Shown here piece after piece: positions 17,051 through 25,334 of a stretch of 64,000 bases of DNA; the stretch's first letter is position 1, and every line of letters starts with the position of its first letter. Source of the stretch: AP-15 sp963712825 (GTDB lineage Bacteria; Pseudomonadota; Alphaproteobacteria; ATCC43930; CGMCC-115725); contig CAVQJP010000016.1 of NCBI GenBank assembly GCA_963712825.1, positions 930,001 to 994,000 of the forward strand, in the 5' to 3' direction. The notes under the pieces were generated by a model that worked only from the letters and a program-made list of their open reading frames with translations, did not search any database and had not been told where the DNA came from. Made by a program: the position numbers and the translations under genes.

Positions 17051-18526
17051 CTAAACCGCGTCGGTGCCGGCGAAGATCTCCTTGCGGAGGATGGCGTGGA
17101 TGCCCCAATTGCCGTCGACCACCTGGGTCACGCCAAAATCGACCGCGACCGACATCAGCGAGATTGCCTCGTCCTCCGACAGACCCTGCGTCGTCATCAG
17201 AAAGTGGCGCATCTTGCGAAACGCGTCGCGCATCGCGAGGTCGATCGACGATTTCGAATAGATCTCGGTCTGCGCCTTGGGGCCGAGCTCGGCGAGGTAG
17301 TTCGGAAAGCTGAACCCGTGCACCACCCATTCGTCGCGGGTTTCGAGGAGCGGATATTGCAGGTCGGCGAGCGCCGTCCCGGCGAGCGCCTGCGGCTTGT
17401 GCACGATCAGCTGAAAGGTGCCGGTCAGCGAGCATTCGATCGCGGTGCCGCACAGCTCGGAATCGCCCTGTGAGGCATGCGAATCACCGACCGAGAACAG
17501 CGCCCCCGGCACCGCCACCGGGTAGTAGACCGTCGCCCCCTTGCCGAGCCGCCAATTGTCCATGTTGCCGCCAAAATAGCCGGGCGGGATCGAGTCGACG
17601 ATGTCTGCCTCTTTTGGCGCCAATGCGATGACCCCGAAATGCGGCCGGATCGGCACCCGCACGTTTTTGAGGACGCCGTGGTTTTCCTGCACGAGGCTGT
17701 GGTCGACCGGCACGCCGGGGTAGTCGATGATCTTGTGGACGACGCCGAACGGGTCCTTCTGCGGCATCCAGCGGTAGTTGTAGACCGCTTTGGCCCAGTT
17801 CTTTTCGCCGCTGGCGTCGAGCTCGTAGATCGTTACGACCTCGCGCGGCTTCGGCTCGGTCAACAGGTCGTGGTACTGAAAGCCCCACCACGCCGCGGCG
17901 TTGCTGCCAAAGGCCTTGCCTTTATAAGCGGGGTTGAACGAGCCGCGCGGCTTTACGTCGATGATGCGCACCTCGAGGACGTCGCCGGGTGCCGCACCCT
18001 TGACCGCGACCGGACCGGTGCAGATGTGGACGCCAAAGCCTTCGCCGGCGCCGCGGCCAAAGACCGAGGCGTCCATCGGCCCGGCGCCGCGGCGGTTGAC
18101 GTTCTTTTTGTCCTGCGTCCACAAAAACACGCTTTCCGCACCAGGGTCGCCTTTGATCATGCGCTCGTAATCGTCGTAGGAATGGTGGGTCAGCGCCTCG
18201 ATCGTGACATAGTCGCCCGAATCGATCTCGGCCACCGGGGTCAGCGACTTGCTGAAATAGCCCCAATGCACGGTCTTGTCGGTGGCCGGGACAAAATAAT
18301 GGTTTTTGCGGCCCTCCGCGGCAGGCGCAGCACCGAGCTCAGCTTGAGATTGGGGCGGGGTCTGGGCCGGGGTTTCGGCGTGGGCGGCGCCGATCAGTCC
18401 CGGTGCGGCAACCGCACCGCCGCCTGCCGCGAGCGCGCTTTTCAGAAAGCGCCTGCGATCGCCGGCGACCGCCGCACCCGTTGCCTCCTCACCGCCCGGC
18501 ATCGGCCGATCGCGTTCTTCCGTCAT
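17051..18526 (-). CDS. Tat-exported acetamidase/formamidase family protein
   Basis: This 491-residue protein starts with a twin-arginine signal (DRRRFLKSAL, then an Ala/Gly-rich core and AHAE cleavage site around residue 46). The rest matches the FmdA/AmdA family that hydrolyses formamide or short amides: a beta-rich fold with GDYVTIEALTHHSYDDYERM, RPHFGVIALAP and GDSHASQGDSELCGTAIE, the last being the conserved metal/active-site region. Most characterised relatives are cytosolic, so periplasmic export is notable, and the mature form probably folds with its metal before export. GAGGGGGAA precedes the ATG. The open frame upstream translates a dispersed repeat and is not coding. Confidence 0.87.
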   Translation of the reverse strand: MTEERDRPMPGGEEATGAAVAGDRRRFLKSALAAGGGAVAAPGLIGAAHAETPAQTPPQSQAELGAAPAAEGRKNHYFVPATDKTVHWGYFSKSLTPVAEIDSGDYVTIEALTHHSYDDYERMIKGDPGAESVFLWTQDKKNVNRRGAGPMDASVFGRGAGEGFGVHICTGPVAVKGAAPGDVLEVRIIDVKPRGSFNPAYKGKAFGSNAAAWWGFQYHDLLTEPKPREVVTIYELDASGEKNWAKAVYNYRWMPQKDPFGVVHKIIDYPGVPVDHSLVQENHGVLKNVRVPIRPHFGVIALAPKEADIVDSIPPGYFGGNMDNWRLGKGATVYYPVAVPGALFSVGDSHASQGDSELCGTAIECSLTGTFQLIVHKPQALAGTALADLQYPLLETRDEWVVHGFSFPNYLAELGPKAQTEIYSKSSIDLAMRDAFRKMRHFLMTTQGLSEDEAISLMSVAVDFGVTQVVDGNWGIHAILRKEIFAGTDAV

Positions 18527-18633
18527 CGCGTTCCCCCTCGCATCCCGACCAGTCAGGCAGCCGAATAGACGCCTTGGCCGCAAATTTTGTGCCAAATGGT
18601 TGCTCGAGCACCATTTCCGACCGGTGGGTGCAG

Positions 18634-18720
18634 CGTCATTGCGAGGGGCGCAGCGACGCGGCAACCCCGACCGGGCGATGCCGAGCGGAGCGGGATTGCT
18701 TCGCTTTGCTCGCAATGACA
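18634..18720. repeat. Dispersed CGTCATTGCGAG inverted repeat
   Basis: The element begins CGTCATTGCGAGGGGCG and ends GCTCGCAATGACA, with inverted ends and GAAGCAAT-type inner arms. It is a common alphaproteobacterial intergenic palindrome. It lies between the amidase gene and tRNA-Ala. Its minus-strand translation produces a spurious amidase extension. Confidence 0.7.
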
Positions 18721-18779
18721 AATTCCGGCGCTGGCTTCGGTCTGATCGAAACCGCTGATACGAGCTTGGCGGAGGGGAT

Positions 18780-18855
<76 letters not shown>

Positions 18856-19049
18856 AAATCGCGCGTCTCGAACCCTTGCCGGGTGCGGCGCACTATCGTC
18901 GGCGCACCGTTGCCTGTCAAGGGTGGCCCCGGCCGCCCCCGCGCGCTAAACAACACCGGCCGGCCGCGGTAAAGAACGCCGCTTGCTTGCGGACCACAGC
19001 GGCGGGGGCTACGGTCCCGGCCCTACTTGGCGTCGAGATTGCGGAGGCG

Positions 19050-19328
19050 ATGTACGCGTTTTTGAACCTCGTCGACACGGTGATCAGGATCTACATCTGG
19101 CTCTTGATCATCCAGGCCGTGCTGAGCTGGCTGATCGCTTTTGGCGTCGTCAACCGGCACAACCGCATCGTCGGCACGGCCGAGGATTTCCTGTGGCGCA
19201 TCACCGAGCCGGCATTGCGCCCGATCCGCCGTGTGATCCCCAATCTCGGCGGCATCGACATCTCGCCGATCATCCTGATCCTCCTCCTCTATTTCATTCG
19301 CAACCTGATGTTCGAGTATCTTGCCTGA
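19050..19328 (+). CDS. YggT family membrane protein
   Basis: This 92-residue protein has two hydrophobic helices, VIRIYIWLLIIQAVLSWLIAF and ISPIILILLLYFIRNL, around the conserved loop FLWRITEPALRPIRRVIPNLGGID. This is the single-repeat form of YggT (also called CcmB/YlmG-like), an inner-membrane protein implicated in osmotic tolerance or division-site organisation. The start ATG has GGAGG close upstream. It overlaps the YggU-like gene by 8 bases, so the two are translationally coupled, as yggT-yggU neighbours often are. Confidence 0.9.
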   Translation: MYAFLNLVDTVIRIYIWLLIIQAVLSWLIAFGVVNRHNRIVGTAEDFLWRITEPALRPIRRVIPNLGGIDISPIILILLLYFIRNLMFEYLA

Positions 19329-19647
19329 GGGCGCGCTCCGCCCGCTGCGCGACGGCGTGCGCGTCGCGGTGCGCCTGACCCCGCGCGCCAGGGCGGATTG
19401 CGTCGTGGCGCTCGCGGCGACGGCCGATGGCGAGCGGGTCGTCCGGGCCACCGTCACCGCACCGCCACTAGACGGGCATGCCAACGAGGCCTTGCTGCAC
19501 TTGCTGGCGCGGACCTGGCTGCCGCGCTGCGACTTAGCAATGCTCGCCGATGCTGCCAGCCGCAACAAATCGGCGCACATATCGGGCGACCCGCAGTCAC
19601 CGCTCGACCGGCTCGGCGCGCTGATCGCGGCCCTGCCGGGCCCCTGA
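19321..19647 (+). CDS. DUF167 (YggU) family protein
   Basis: This 108-residue protein matches DUF167/YggU: VRVAVRLTPRARADCVV at the start, then VTAPPLDGHANEALLHLLA, the family hallmark with the N-E-A-L motif, and SRNKSAHISGDP in place of the usual SRxKxVxIxG. It is a small alpha/beta protein of unknown function. The start is a TTG at 19321 inside the last codons of the yggT-like gene. A GTG or ATG alternative is absent near the conserved beginning. Confidence 0.85.
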   Translation: MPEGALRPLRDGVRVAVRLTPRARADCVVALAATADGERVVRATVTAPPLDGHANEALLHLLARTWLPRCDLAMLADAASRNKSAHISGDPQSPLDRLGALIAALPGP

Positions 19648-19673
19648 CCTCGGGTGTCGAGGTGACCCACGAT

Positions 19674-20357
19674 GTGCTGTCGCTGGTCATCGCCGGCATT
19701 GCCTTTTGCGGGTCGCACACATTGTTGTCGAGCACGCGGCTGCGCGGCTCGCTGCGCGACCAGATCGGCGAGCAGGGATATTTGATGATCTACTCGCTGA
19801 CCGCCCTCGTGACCTTCGCGTGGTTTGTCGTCGCCTTTGCGCGCGCCCCCTATGTCCCGCTGTGGTCGCCGCCGGCGTGGACGGCGTGGGTCCCGGTGGT
19901 GGTCATGCCGTTTGCGGCATTGTTGCTGGTTGCCGGCTACTCAACCCCGAACCCGACCGCGGTCGGCATGGAGCGCTCGGCGCGCGCCGACGACCCGGCA
20001 CCCGGGATCATGCGGGTGACCCGCCATCCGGTCATGTGGGCGCTCGGCTTGTGGGCGTTGAGCCATCTCGCCGCCAACGGCGACTTGCGCTCGATCTGGT
20101 TTTTCGGGGTCATCGCGGCGTTGGCGCTGGGCGGCACCCTCTTGATCGACCGCAAAAAGCAGATCGCCCTCGGCAGCTACTGGCAGCGCCTGGCGGGCGT
20201 CACCTCGAACATCCCGTTTGCCGCCCTCGTCACCGGCCGCACCCGGCTGCGCTGGCGCGACATCGGCTTGTTGCGGCCATTGGCGGCGTTGTTGCTCTAC
20301 GTCGTGCTCTATCTCGCCCACCCGCTTTTTGCCGGCGTGCCGGTGGTGGTCCCGTAG
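19674..20357 (+). CDS. NnrU family membrane protein
   Basis: This 227-residue protein has about six membrane helices and the NnrU features: GSHTLLSS after helix 1, RLRGSLRDQIGEQGY, and the MRVTRHPVMWALGLWALSHLAANGD segment with the conserved R-HP. NnrU was described in denitrifiers and has been linked to nitric oxide or nitrite metabolism; related proteins are isoprenylcysteine-methyltransferase-like. The probable start is GTG 19674 with GAGGTGAC upstream; GTG 19662 is also possible. It follows yggU by 26 bases, suggesting one transcript. Confidence 0.82.
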   Translation: MLSLVIAGIAFCGSHTLLSSTRLRGSLRDQIGEQGYLMIYSLTALVTFAWFVVAFARAPYVPLWSPPAWTAWVPVVVMPFAALLLVAGYSTPNPTAVGMERSARADDPAPGIMRVTRHPVMWALGLWALSHLAANGDLRSIWFFGVIAALALGGTLLIDRKKQIALGSYWQRLAGVTSNIPFAALVTGRTRLRWRDIGLLRPLAALLLYVVLYLAHPLFAGVPVVVP

Positions 20358-20409
20358 CCCGCCCGCCGCTAGACTGCCGCAGTTTCCTCCACGCTTCGGA
20401 GTATCCGCC

Positions 20410-21216
20410 ATGCTGCTGCCGCTCGCCGGACGACGCCTCTATTACGACCTCGCCGGCCCTGAGGACGGCCCCTGCGTCTGCATCACCCATTCGCTCGCCT
20501 CTGACGGCGGCAGCTGGGCCGAGCAGGTGCCGGCATTGCTCGGGGCCGGGTTTCGCGTGCTGCGCCTCGACATGCGCGGGCATGGCGGCAGCGACCCGGT
20601 CGCCGGCGACTACACGATGTCGGCGCTCGCCGGCGATGTCGCGGCGGTGCTCGCGGCACTAGGCCTCGCGCGCGTGCATTACATCGGCCTCTCGATCGGC
20701 GGGATGATCGGCCAGGCCTTCGCGCTCGAGCACGGGGCAAAGCTGATCTCGGCCTTGTGGTGCGACACCCTCCCGGCGAGCCCGCCCGGTGCGGCCGAAA
20801 TCTGGGGGCCGCGGATCACGGCGGTGCGCGCCGCCAATTCGCTGGAGCCGATCGCCGAGACGAGCATGGACCGCTATCTGAGCCCCGCTTTCCGACAGAA
20901 GAACCCCGGCCGCTGGAAGCAGCTGCGCGACACGGTTGTCGGCACGACGCCCGCGGGCTATCTCGGCTGTTCTGCCGCGATCCTCGATTTCGATTTCACG
21001 GCCCGCCTGCCCTCGCTCAAGTTGCCGGTGCTGGTCGTCTGTGGCGCAGAGGACGCCGGCACCCCGCCGAGCGAAAACCGCCGCCTCGCCGGCCTCGTCC
21101 CCGGCGCGCGCTACGAAGAAATCCCCGGCATGCGCCATTTCCCCAATGTCGAGGCACCCGACGCGTTCAACCGCATCATGCTCGGCTGGCTCGACGCCCA
21201 GCGCCGCGCCCGCTGA
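20410..21216 (+). CDS. Alpha/beta hydrolase (3-oxoadipate enol-lactonase-like)
   Basis: This 268-residue hydrolase has the nucleophile elbow GLSIGG, the acid in CGAEDAGTPP, and the histidine in GMRHFPNVEAP, a complete Ser-Asp-His triad. The oxyanion region HSLASDGGSW and the strand VLRLDMRGHGGSD fit the PcaD-like group. Without other protocatechuate genes nearby, its true substrate is open. CGGAG precedes the ATG. It lies 52 bases after the nnrU-like gene on the same strand. Confidence 0.87.
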   Translation: MLLPLAGRRLYYDLAGPEDGPCVCITHSLASDGGSWAEQVPALLGAGFRVLRLDMRGHGGSDPVAGDYTMSALAGDVAAVLAALGLARVHYIGLSIGGMIGQAFALEHGAKLISALWCDTLPASPPGAAEIWGPRITAVRAANSLEPIAETSMDRYLSPAFRQKNPGRWKQLRDTVVGTTPAGYLGCSAAILDFDFTARLPSLKLPVLVVCGAEDAGTPPSENRRLAGLVPGARYEEIPGMRHFPNVEAPDAFNRIMLGWLDAQRRAR

Positions 21217-21274
21217 CCCGCATAAGCAAGAGACTTGCGCGGCGCCCGCGGAGCACAACATTGCTGTTGTATCG

Positions 21275-21463
21275 ATGACGGCACGCGAGCTTCGCCGGTG
21301 GCTGGCGAAGCAGGGTTGCACTTTCGAAGGCCACAAGGGCGGGAGTGGCCATCTCACTGTCGTCCGCGGCGACCGCCGCTCGCAATTGCCGATGCACGGC
21401 AGCAACAAGGACCTGGGCACAGGCCTCGTGAACAAGATCAAAAGGGATCTGAGGCTCGATTAA
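21275..21463 (+). CDS. hicA: HicA-type mRNA interferase toxin
   Basis: This 62-residue protein has the HicA double-stranded-RNA-binding-like fold: SMTARELRRWLAKQGC helix, FEGHKGGSGHLTVV strands with the catalytic histidine (His26 in the GSGH segment), and PMHGSNKDLGTGLVNKIKRDLRL at the end. HicA cleaves mRNA independently of ribosomes and is held inactive by HicB. The antitoxin gene follows 23 bases downstream, the usual hicA-hicB order. Confidence 0.88.
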   Translation: MTARELRRWLAKQGCTFEGHKGGSGHLTVVRGDRRSQLPMHGSNKDLGTGLVNKIKRDLRLD

Positions 21464-21486
21464 ACCCACGCCGCCAAAGGCTTACC

Positions 21487-21993
21487 ATGTACGCAGTGAT
21501 CCTTACCGCCGATGACAACGATACTGTTCTCGTCACCTGCCCGGACCTTCCGGAGGTTGCCACCTTTGGAGAGGACACCGATGACGCGATGCAGAGAGCC
21601 GCCGATGCAATTGAGGAGGCTCTGGCCGCCAGGATCGCCCGTCGCGAGGATATCCCCGGACCATCAGACCCGGAAAGATCAACGATGGGCCGCGGTCATA
21701 ACCGCCAAAGCTTCCATTCGGGGATGGTGGGTCTTATGACAACGCCGGCCCGGTCTGAAAACGGCCGTCCGCTGGTTCGCCTTCCACCGCTTACTGTAGC
21801 CAAAGTGGAGCTGTATCGGGTTGCGCGGGCCCAAGGGGTGTCGAAAGCGGAACTAGCGCGGCGGCTCGGCTGGCACGGTCCCCAGGTGGACCGGCTCTTC
21901 GACCTCAATCACCGTTCGACAATCGAGCAGTTGGATCAGGCGCTGCATGCAGTCGGCAAACGGCTCGTCGTCAGCGTTCATGACGCTGCGTAG
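21487..21993 (+). CDS. hicB: HicB-type antitoxin with C-terminal DNA-binding domain
   Basis: This 168-residue protein has the HicB partial RNase-H-like domain (YAVILTADDNDTVLVTCPDLPEVATFGEDTDDAM) followed by an Xre/Arc-like helix-turn-helix (AQGVSKAELARRLGWHGPQVDRLFDL). It should bind HicA and repress the operon. Between REDIPGPS and VRLPPLTVAKVELY there is an extra ~30-residue stretch (about residues 60-92) absent from typical relatives, rich in Gly, Ser and Arg, probably an in-frame insertion. Both domains look intact. Confidence 0.88.
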   Translation: MYAVILTADDNDTVLVTCPDLPEVATFGEDTDDAMQRAADAIEEALAARIARREDIPGPSDPERSTMGRGHNRQSFHSGMVGLMTTPARSENGRPLVRLPPLTVAKVELYRVARAQGVSKAELARRLGWHGPQVDRLFDLNHRSTIEQLDQALHAVGKRLVVSVHDAA

Positions 21994-22067
21994 ACCGCCT
22001 GCCGCTCTGGGATGGTTCTTGCATCGCCGATGTTGGTGAACCATCGGACAGCGCGCGGGGGATCGGC

Positions 22068-22880
22068 ATGCACATCCGGATCGGCTACGACTTGACCTAT
22101 GAATGCGCCCAGCCGGCGCCGATGCTGCTGATGCTGAATGTCCACCCGAGCCGCCGCCCGGACCTGGTCGCTCCCGACGACATGGCCGCGGCACCCGAGG
22201 TCCCGATCCGCCGTTACCGTGACGGCTTTGGCAACGAGTGCGCCCGCCTCACCGCCCCGGCCGGCCAGATCCGCCTCCATGCCGACGCCGTGGTCCGCGA
22301 CCCGGGCACGCCCGACCCCGTCGTCCCCGACGCACCGCAGCACCCGGTCGAGGAATTGCCCGACGATACGCTCGTGTTCCTGCTGGCGAGCCGCTATTGC
22401 GAGACCGACCACCTCTCCGACACGGCCTGGGCATTGTTTGGCCAAACCGCCCCCGGCTGGGCCCGCGTCCAGGCGATCTGCGACCATGTCCACCAGCATT
22501 TGTGCTTTGGCTACGAGCACGCCCGCTCCACCCGTACCGCCGTGGAGGCGCATCGCGAGCGTCTCGGCGTCTGCCGCGACTTTGCCCATCTCGCGATCGC
22601 GTTCTGCCGCTGCATGAACATTCCGGCGCGCTACTGCACCGGCTATCTCGGTGACATCGGGGTCCCGCCCGACCCGGCGCCGATGGATTTCTCGGCCTGG
22701 CTCGAGGTCTATCTCGGCAATGCCTGGCACACCTTCGACGCCCGCCACAACACCCCGCGCATCGGCCGCATCCTGATGGCGCGCGGCCGCGACGCCGCCG
22801 ACGTCGCGATCAGCACCACCTTTGGTCCTAACACCCTCACCGGCTTCACCGTCGTCACCGAGGAGCTCCCCACCCCCTGA
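22068..22880 (+). CDS. Transglutaminase-like cysteine protease family protein
   Basis: This 270-residue protein has an N-terminal beta-sandwich-like region (MHIRIGYDLTYE) of the bacterial transglutaminase-like type and a core with Cys in GVCRDFAHLAIAFCR, His in AWHTFDARHN and the nearby Asp. These form the papain-like triad of the transglutaminase/protease family. There is no signal peptide. The family often acts as a peptidase or amidase and commonly accompanies ATP-grasp or alpha-E genes, which are not present here. Substrate unknown. Confidence 0.85.
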   Translation: MHIRIGYDLTYECAQPAPMLLMLNVHPSRRPDLVAPDDMAAAPEVPIRRYRDGFGNECARLTAPAGQIRLHADAVVRDPGTPDPVVPDAPQHPVEELPDDTLVFLLASRYCETDHLSDTAWALFGQTAPGWARVQAICDHVHQHLCFGYEHARSTRTAVEAHRERLGVCRDFAHLAIAFCRCMNIPARYCTGYLGDIGVPPDPAPMDFSAWLEVYLGNAWHTFDARHNTPRIGRILMARGRDAADVAISTTFGPNTLTGFTVVTEELPTP

Positions 22881-23041
22881 CCCCGCCCGCTCCGCCCGGC
22901 GGGCCAGGATCATGAAGACGGGCCGAGGATCGCAAACCCGCCGCCGTCGCGGCAGAGGGGCCGTCCACACACCCTGAGGCTGGAATTCGCGCCGGCCGTA
23001 GCCATGTCAAAGGCGACGCTGGCTCGAATGGGAGCGGGAAG

Positions 23042-23431
23042 ATGAGTGTCGAGCTCAACCACACGATCATCCCGGCGCGGGACAAATGGGCGTCGGCCAA
23101 ATTCTTAGCCGACATCCTGAACCTCGAAGCGGGACCCGAATGGGGCCACTTTGTCCCGGTTCGCACCGAAAACGGGGTCACCCTCGACTTTGCCGACTAC
23201 GCCGACTTCCGCCCCCAGCACTTTGCCTTCCTGGTCGGCGACGCCGAGTTCGACGCGGCACTCGCCCGCATCCGCGCCGGCAAGGTCGCGCATTACGCCA
23301 ATTTTCGTCGCGAGCAGCCCGGCGAGATCAACCACCTTTACGGCGGCCGCGGCGTCTATTTTGACGACCCCAACGGCCACCTTTTCGAGCTGATCACCCG
23401 TCCCTACGGCCCAATCCCCCAAGGCGGGTAA
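23042..23431 (+). CDS. VOC family (glyoxalase/dioxygenase-like) protein
   Basis: This 129-residue protein has paired beta-alpha-beta-beta-beta modules of the vicinal oxygen chelate fold. Metal-ligand-type residues are His in ELNHTIIPARD, His in PQHFAFLVGD, and Glu in GHLFELITRPYG, with DDPNGH before the last. It could be a glyoxalase I-like lyase, ring-cleavage dioxygenase or resistance protein. Substrate unknown. GGGAGCGGGAAG precedes the ATG. Confidence 0.83.
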   Translation: MSVELNHTIIPARDKWASAKFLADILNLEAGPEWGHFVPVRTENGVTLDFADYADFRPQHFAFLVGDAEFDAALARIRAGKVAHYANFRREQPGEINHLYGGRGVYFDDPNGHLFELITRPYGPIPQGG

Positions 23432-23682
23432 ATCCAGGGCGCGCGCCGGCGCCTCGCCATTGCCGCCCTCGGCTGCTCCGGCGGGATTAGAGCTGCCTCA
23501 ATCCGTAGGATGGCTCGCTCGAAAGTGCCGGCGCTGCGTTGCTCGCGCCTGCGAGGCGGCTCAGGCTGCACACTGTATTTCTAAGCTGGACACCGACCCC
23601 ACCCCGATCCACGCAACCTCTAGTATAGCTGTTCGAGTTTAGTGTCTGACTCGAAATGAAACTAACGATGGTAACAGCTTAC

Positions 23683-23834
23683 CGTCGCCCCCGCGAAAGC
23701 GGGGGTCCAGAGCTTGCCCCCCTGTTCGAGCCAGAGCTTGCCCCTGGCCAGAACATGGGGCAGGCTCTGGCCTGGAACAGGGGGCGAGCGCCTCAACCTT
23801 TGCCCCTGGGTTCCCGCTTTCGCGGGAATGACGG
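23683..23834. repeat. Dispersed TTCCCGC-type inverted repeat, long copy
   Basis: The ends are CGTCGCCCCCGCGAAAGCGG and CCCGCTTTCGCGGGAATGAC, near-perfect inverted copies. Inside are two further arms based on CAGAGCTTGCCCC and GGGGCAGGCTCTG. The whole can fold into a long branched hairpin. Confidence 0.7.
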
Positions 23835-23904
23835 ACAACTCTCCGACCATACGGAATTCTTTTCGGGTCATACTCTCAATTTAACACTTAAGACCCACCC
23901 TGTT

Positions 23905-23993
23905 CCGTCACGCCCGCGAAAGAGACGCGAATGCGGGCACCCAGCCGCCAATACCTTGTCTGCCGCCCTGGACCCCGCTTTCGCGGGGCGACG
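23905..23993. repeat. Dispersed TTCCCGC-type inverted repeat, short copy
   Basis: It starts CCGTCACGCCCGCGAAAG and ends CCCCGCTTTCGCGGGGCGAC, the same end sequences as the neighbouring element, with a short unrelated centre. Confidence 0.6.
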
Positions 23994-24122
23994 AAAAGGA
24001 GAGATAGGAATCATCTGTCGCGTTCGTACCGCTGGCGGCGGCGCGGGCGAGGTTGCGGTTGCCGTCGGGCGGGCGGCGGCGCATCATGCAAAAAAGCCTC
24101 GACCGGCCCGGAGGAGCGCGCC

Positions 24123-25127
24123 ATGAGCCTGTCAACGCAAAGTCCTGGGCAAAGCCTGGCGCCCAATCTGGCGCCCGAGGAGCAGTGCCGGATGCTGCGG
24201 CAGATGCTGACGATACGGCGGTTCGAGGAGCGCGCCTCGGTCGATTACCGCGCCGGCAAAATCTATGGCGTCGTGCATTGCTATATCGGCGAGGAAGCGG
24301 TCGCGGTCGGCGTCTGTTCGGCGCTGGGGCAAGGGGACCGGATCATCTCGACGCATCGCGGCCACGGCCACTGCATCGCCAAGGGTGCCGACCTCAACCG
24401 CATGATGGCCGAGCTCTACGGCCGGCAGACCGGGTATTGCAAGGGCAAGGGCGGTTCGATGCACATCGCCGATTTCGGCATCGGCATGCTCGGCGCCAAC
24501 GGCATCGTCGCGGGCGGGATCGCGATCGTGACCGGCGCCGGCCTCGCTGCGCAGATGGAGAAGAAGGGTGGCGTCGCCGTCTCGTTTTTCGGCGACGGCG
24601 CCTCGAATGCCGGGCCGTTCCACGAGTGCCTGAATATCGCGGCGACCTGGAAGCTGCCGATGCTCTATGTGTGCGAAAACAACATGTATGCGGCGCAGAC
24701 CGCGGCGGCAGCGACCCACGCGCTGGGCGACGTGGCGGCGCGTGCTGCCGGCTACGGCATTCCGGGTGTCGTCGTCGACGGCAACGACATCTTCGCGGTC
24801 TACCAGGCGGCAAACCGCGCGGTCGACCGGGCGCGCTCGGGCGACGGCCCGACCCTGATCGAGTGCAAGACCTACCGCCAGCGCGCCCATACCGAGCGCC
24901 CTGGGCAGGCCGATCCCCGCGACCCGGCCGAGGTCGAAATGTGGAAGGGCAGGGACCCGGTAGCACGGCTCGAGCGCCGGCTCCGGGAGCAGGGCGACCT
25001 CGGCGACGCGGCGCTGCAAACCATTGAGGGCGAGGTCATGGCGGCGATCGAGGCTGCCGTCGCCTTTGCCGAAGCGAGCCCGTTCCCATTGCCCGAGCAG
25101 GCAACCGACGACGCCTTCGCGGCGTGA
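24123..25127 (+). CDS. Thiamine-diphosphate dehydrogenase E1 component, alpha subunit (AcoA/PdhA-like)
   Basis: This 334-residue protein matches the E1 alpha subunit of 2-oxoacid or acetoin dehydrogenases. RRFEERASVDYRAGKIYGVVHCYIGEEAV is the typical start, and STHRGHGHCIAKG and KGGSMHIAD line the cofactor site. The thiamine-diphosphate motif is GDGASNAGPFHECLNIA followed by VCENNMYA. It decarboxylates the 2-oxo substrate together with the beta subunit encoded 207 bases downstream. No E2 or E3 gene follows, so the partner acyltransferase must be elsewhere. Confidence 0.9.
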   Translation: MSLSTQSPGQSLAPNLAPEEQCRMLRQMLTIRRFEERASVDYRAGKIYGVVHCYIGEEAVAVGVCSALGQGDRIISTHRGHGHCIAKGADLNRMMAELYGRQTGYCKGKGGSMHIADFGIGMLGANGIVAGGIAIVTGAGLAAQMEKKGGVAVSFFGDGASNAGPFHECLNIAATWKLPMLYVCENNMYAAQTAAAATHALGDVAARAAGYGIPGVVVDGNDIFAVYQAANRAVDRARSGDGPTLIECKTYRQRAHTERPGQADPRDPAEVEMWKGRDPVARLERRLREQGDLGDAALQTIEGEVMAAIEAAVAFAEASPFPLPEQATDDAFAA

Positions 25128-25169
25128 GAAGCCCGTCTGGAAATAGATGCCGTCATCTCAATTCCGCAT

Positions 25170-25280
25170 CATCACCCCGGCGCCAGCGGGGGTCCGGAGC
25201 CTGCCCCTGGCATGAACAGGGGGGACGGTCTCCTCCTTGGCCCCGGGTTCCCGCTTTCGCGCGCTGTCGCGGGCATGACG
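25170..25280. repeat. Dispersed inverted repeat between the E1 alpha and beta genes
   Basis: The element runs from ATCACCCCGGCGCCAGCGGG to GCGGGCATGACG, with inner TGCCCCTGGCATG and CCCGGGTTCCCGC arms. It is of the same family as those at 23.7-24.0 kb. It interrupts what is usually a tight E1 alpha-beta operon and may cause transcript processing. Confidence 0.6.
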
Positions 25281-25334
25281 AATAAAGGATCGCCAATCGC
25301 GAGATTGGGTCGCGGCTGAAGCGAGGAGCGGACT

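Larger units (their letters stand above)
23432..24122. other. Repeat-rich intergenic region
   Basis: Nearly 700 bases without a supported gene. The first 250 bases show nothing recognisable. The rest is mostly two dispersed inverted repeats (23683-23834 and 23905-23993). The promoter of the E1 alpha gene must lie in or after the second element. Confidence 0.6.

Noticed and set aside
18527..18721. N-terminal extension of the amidase frame
   Set aside because: It translates the CGTCATTGCGAG dispersed repeat and lies before a better start with a ribosome site and Tat signal.
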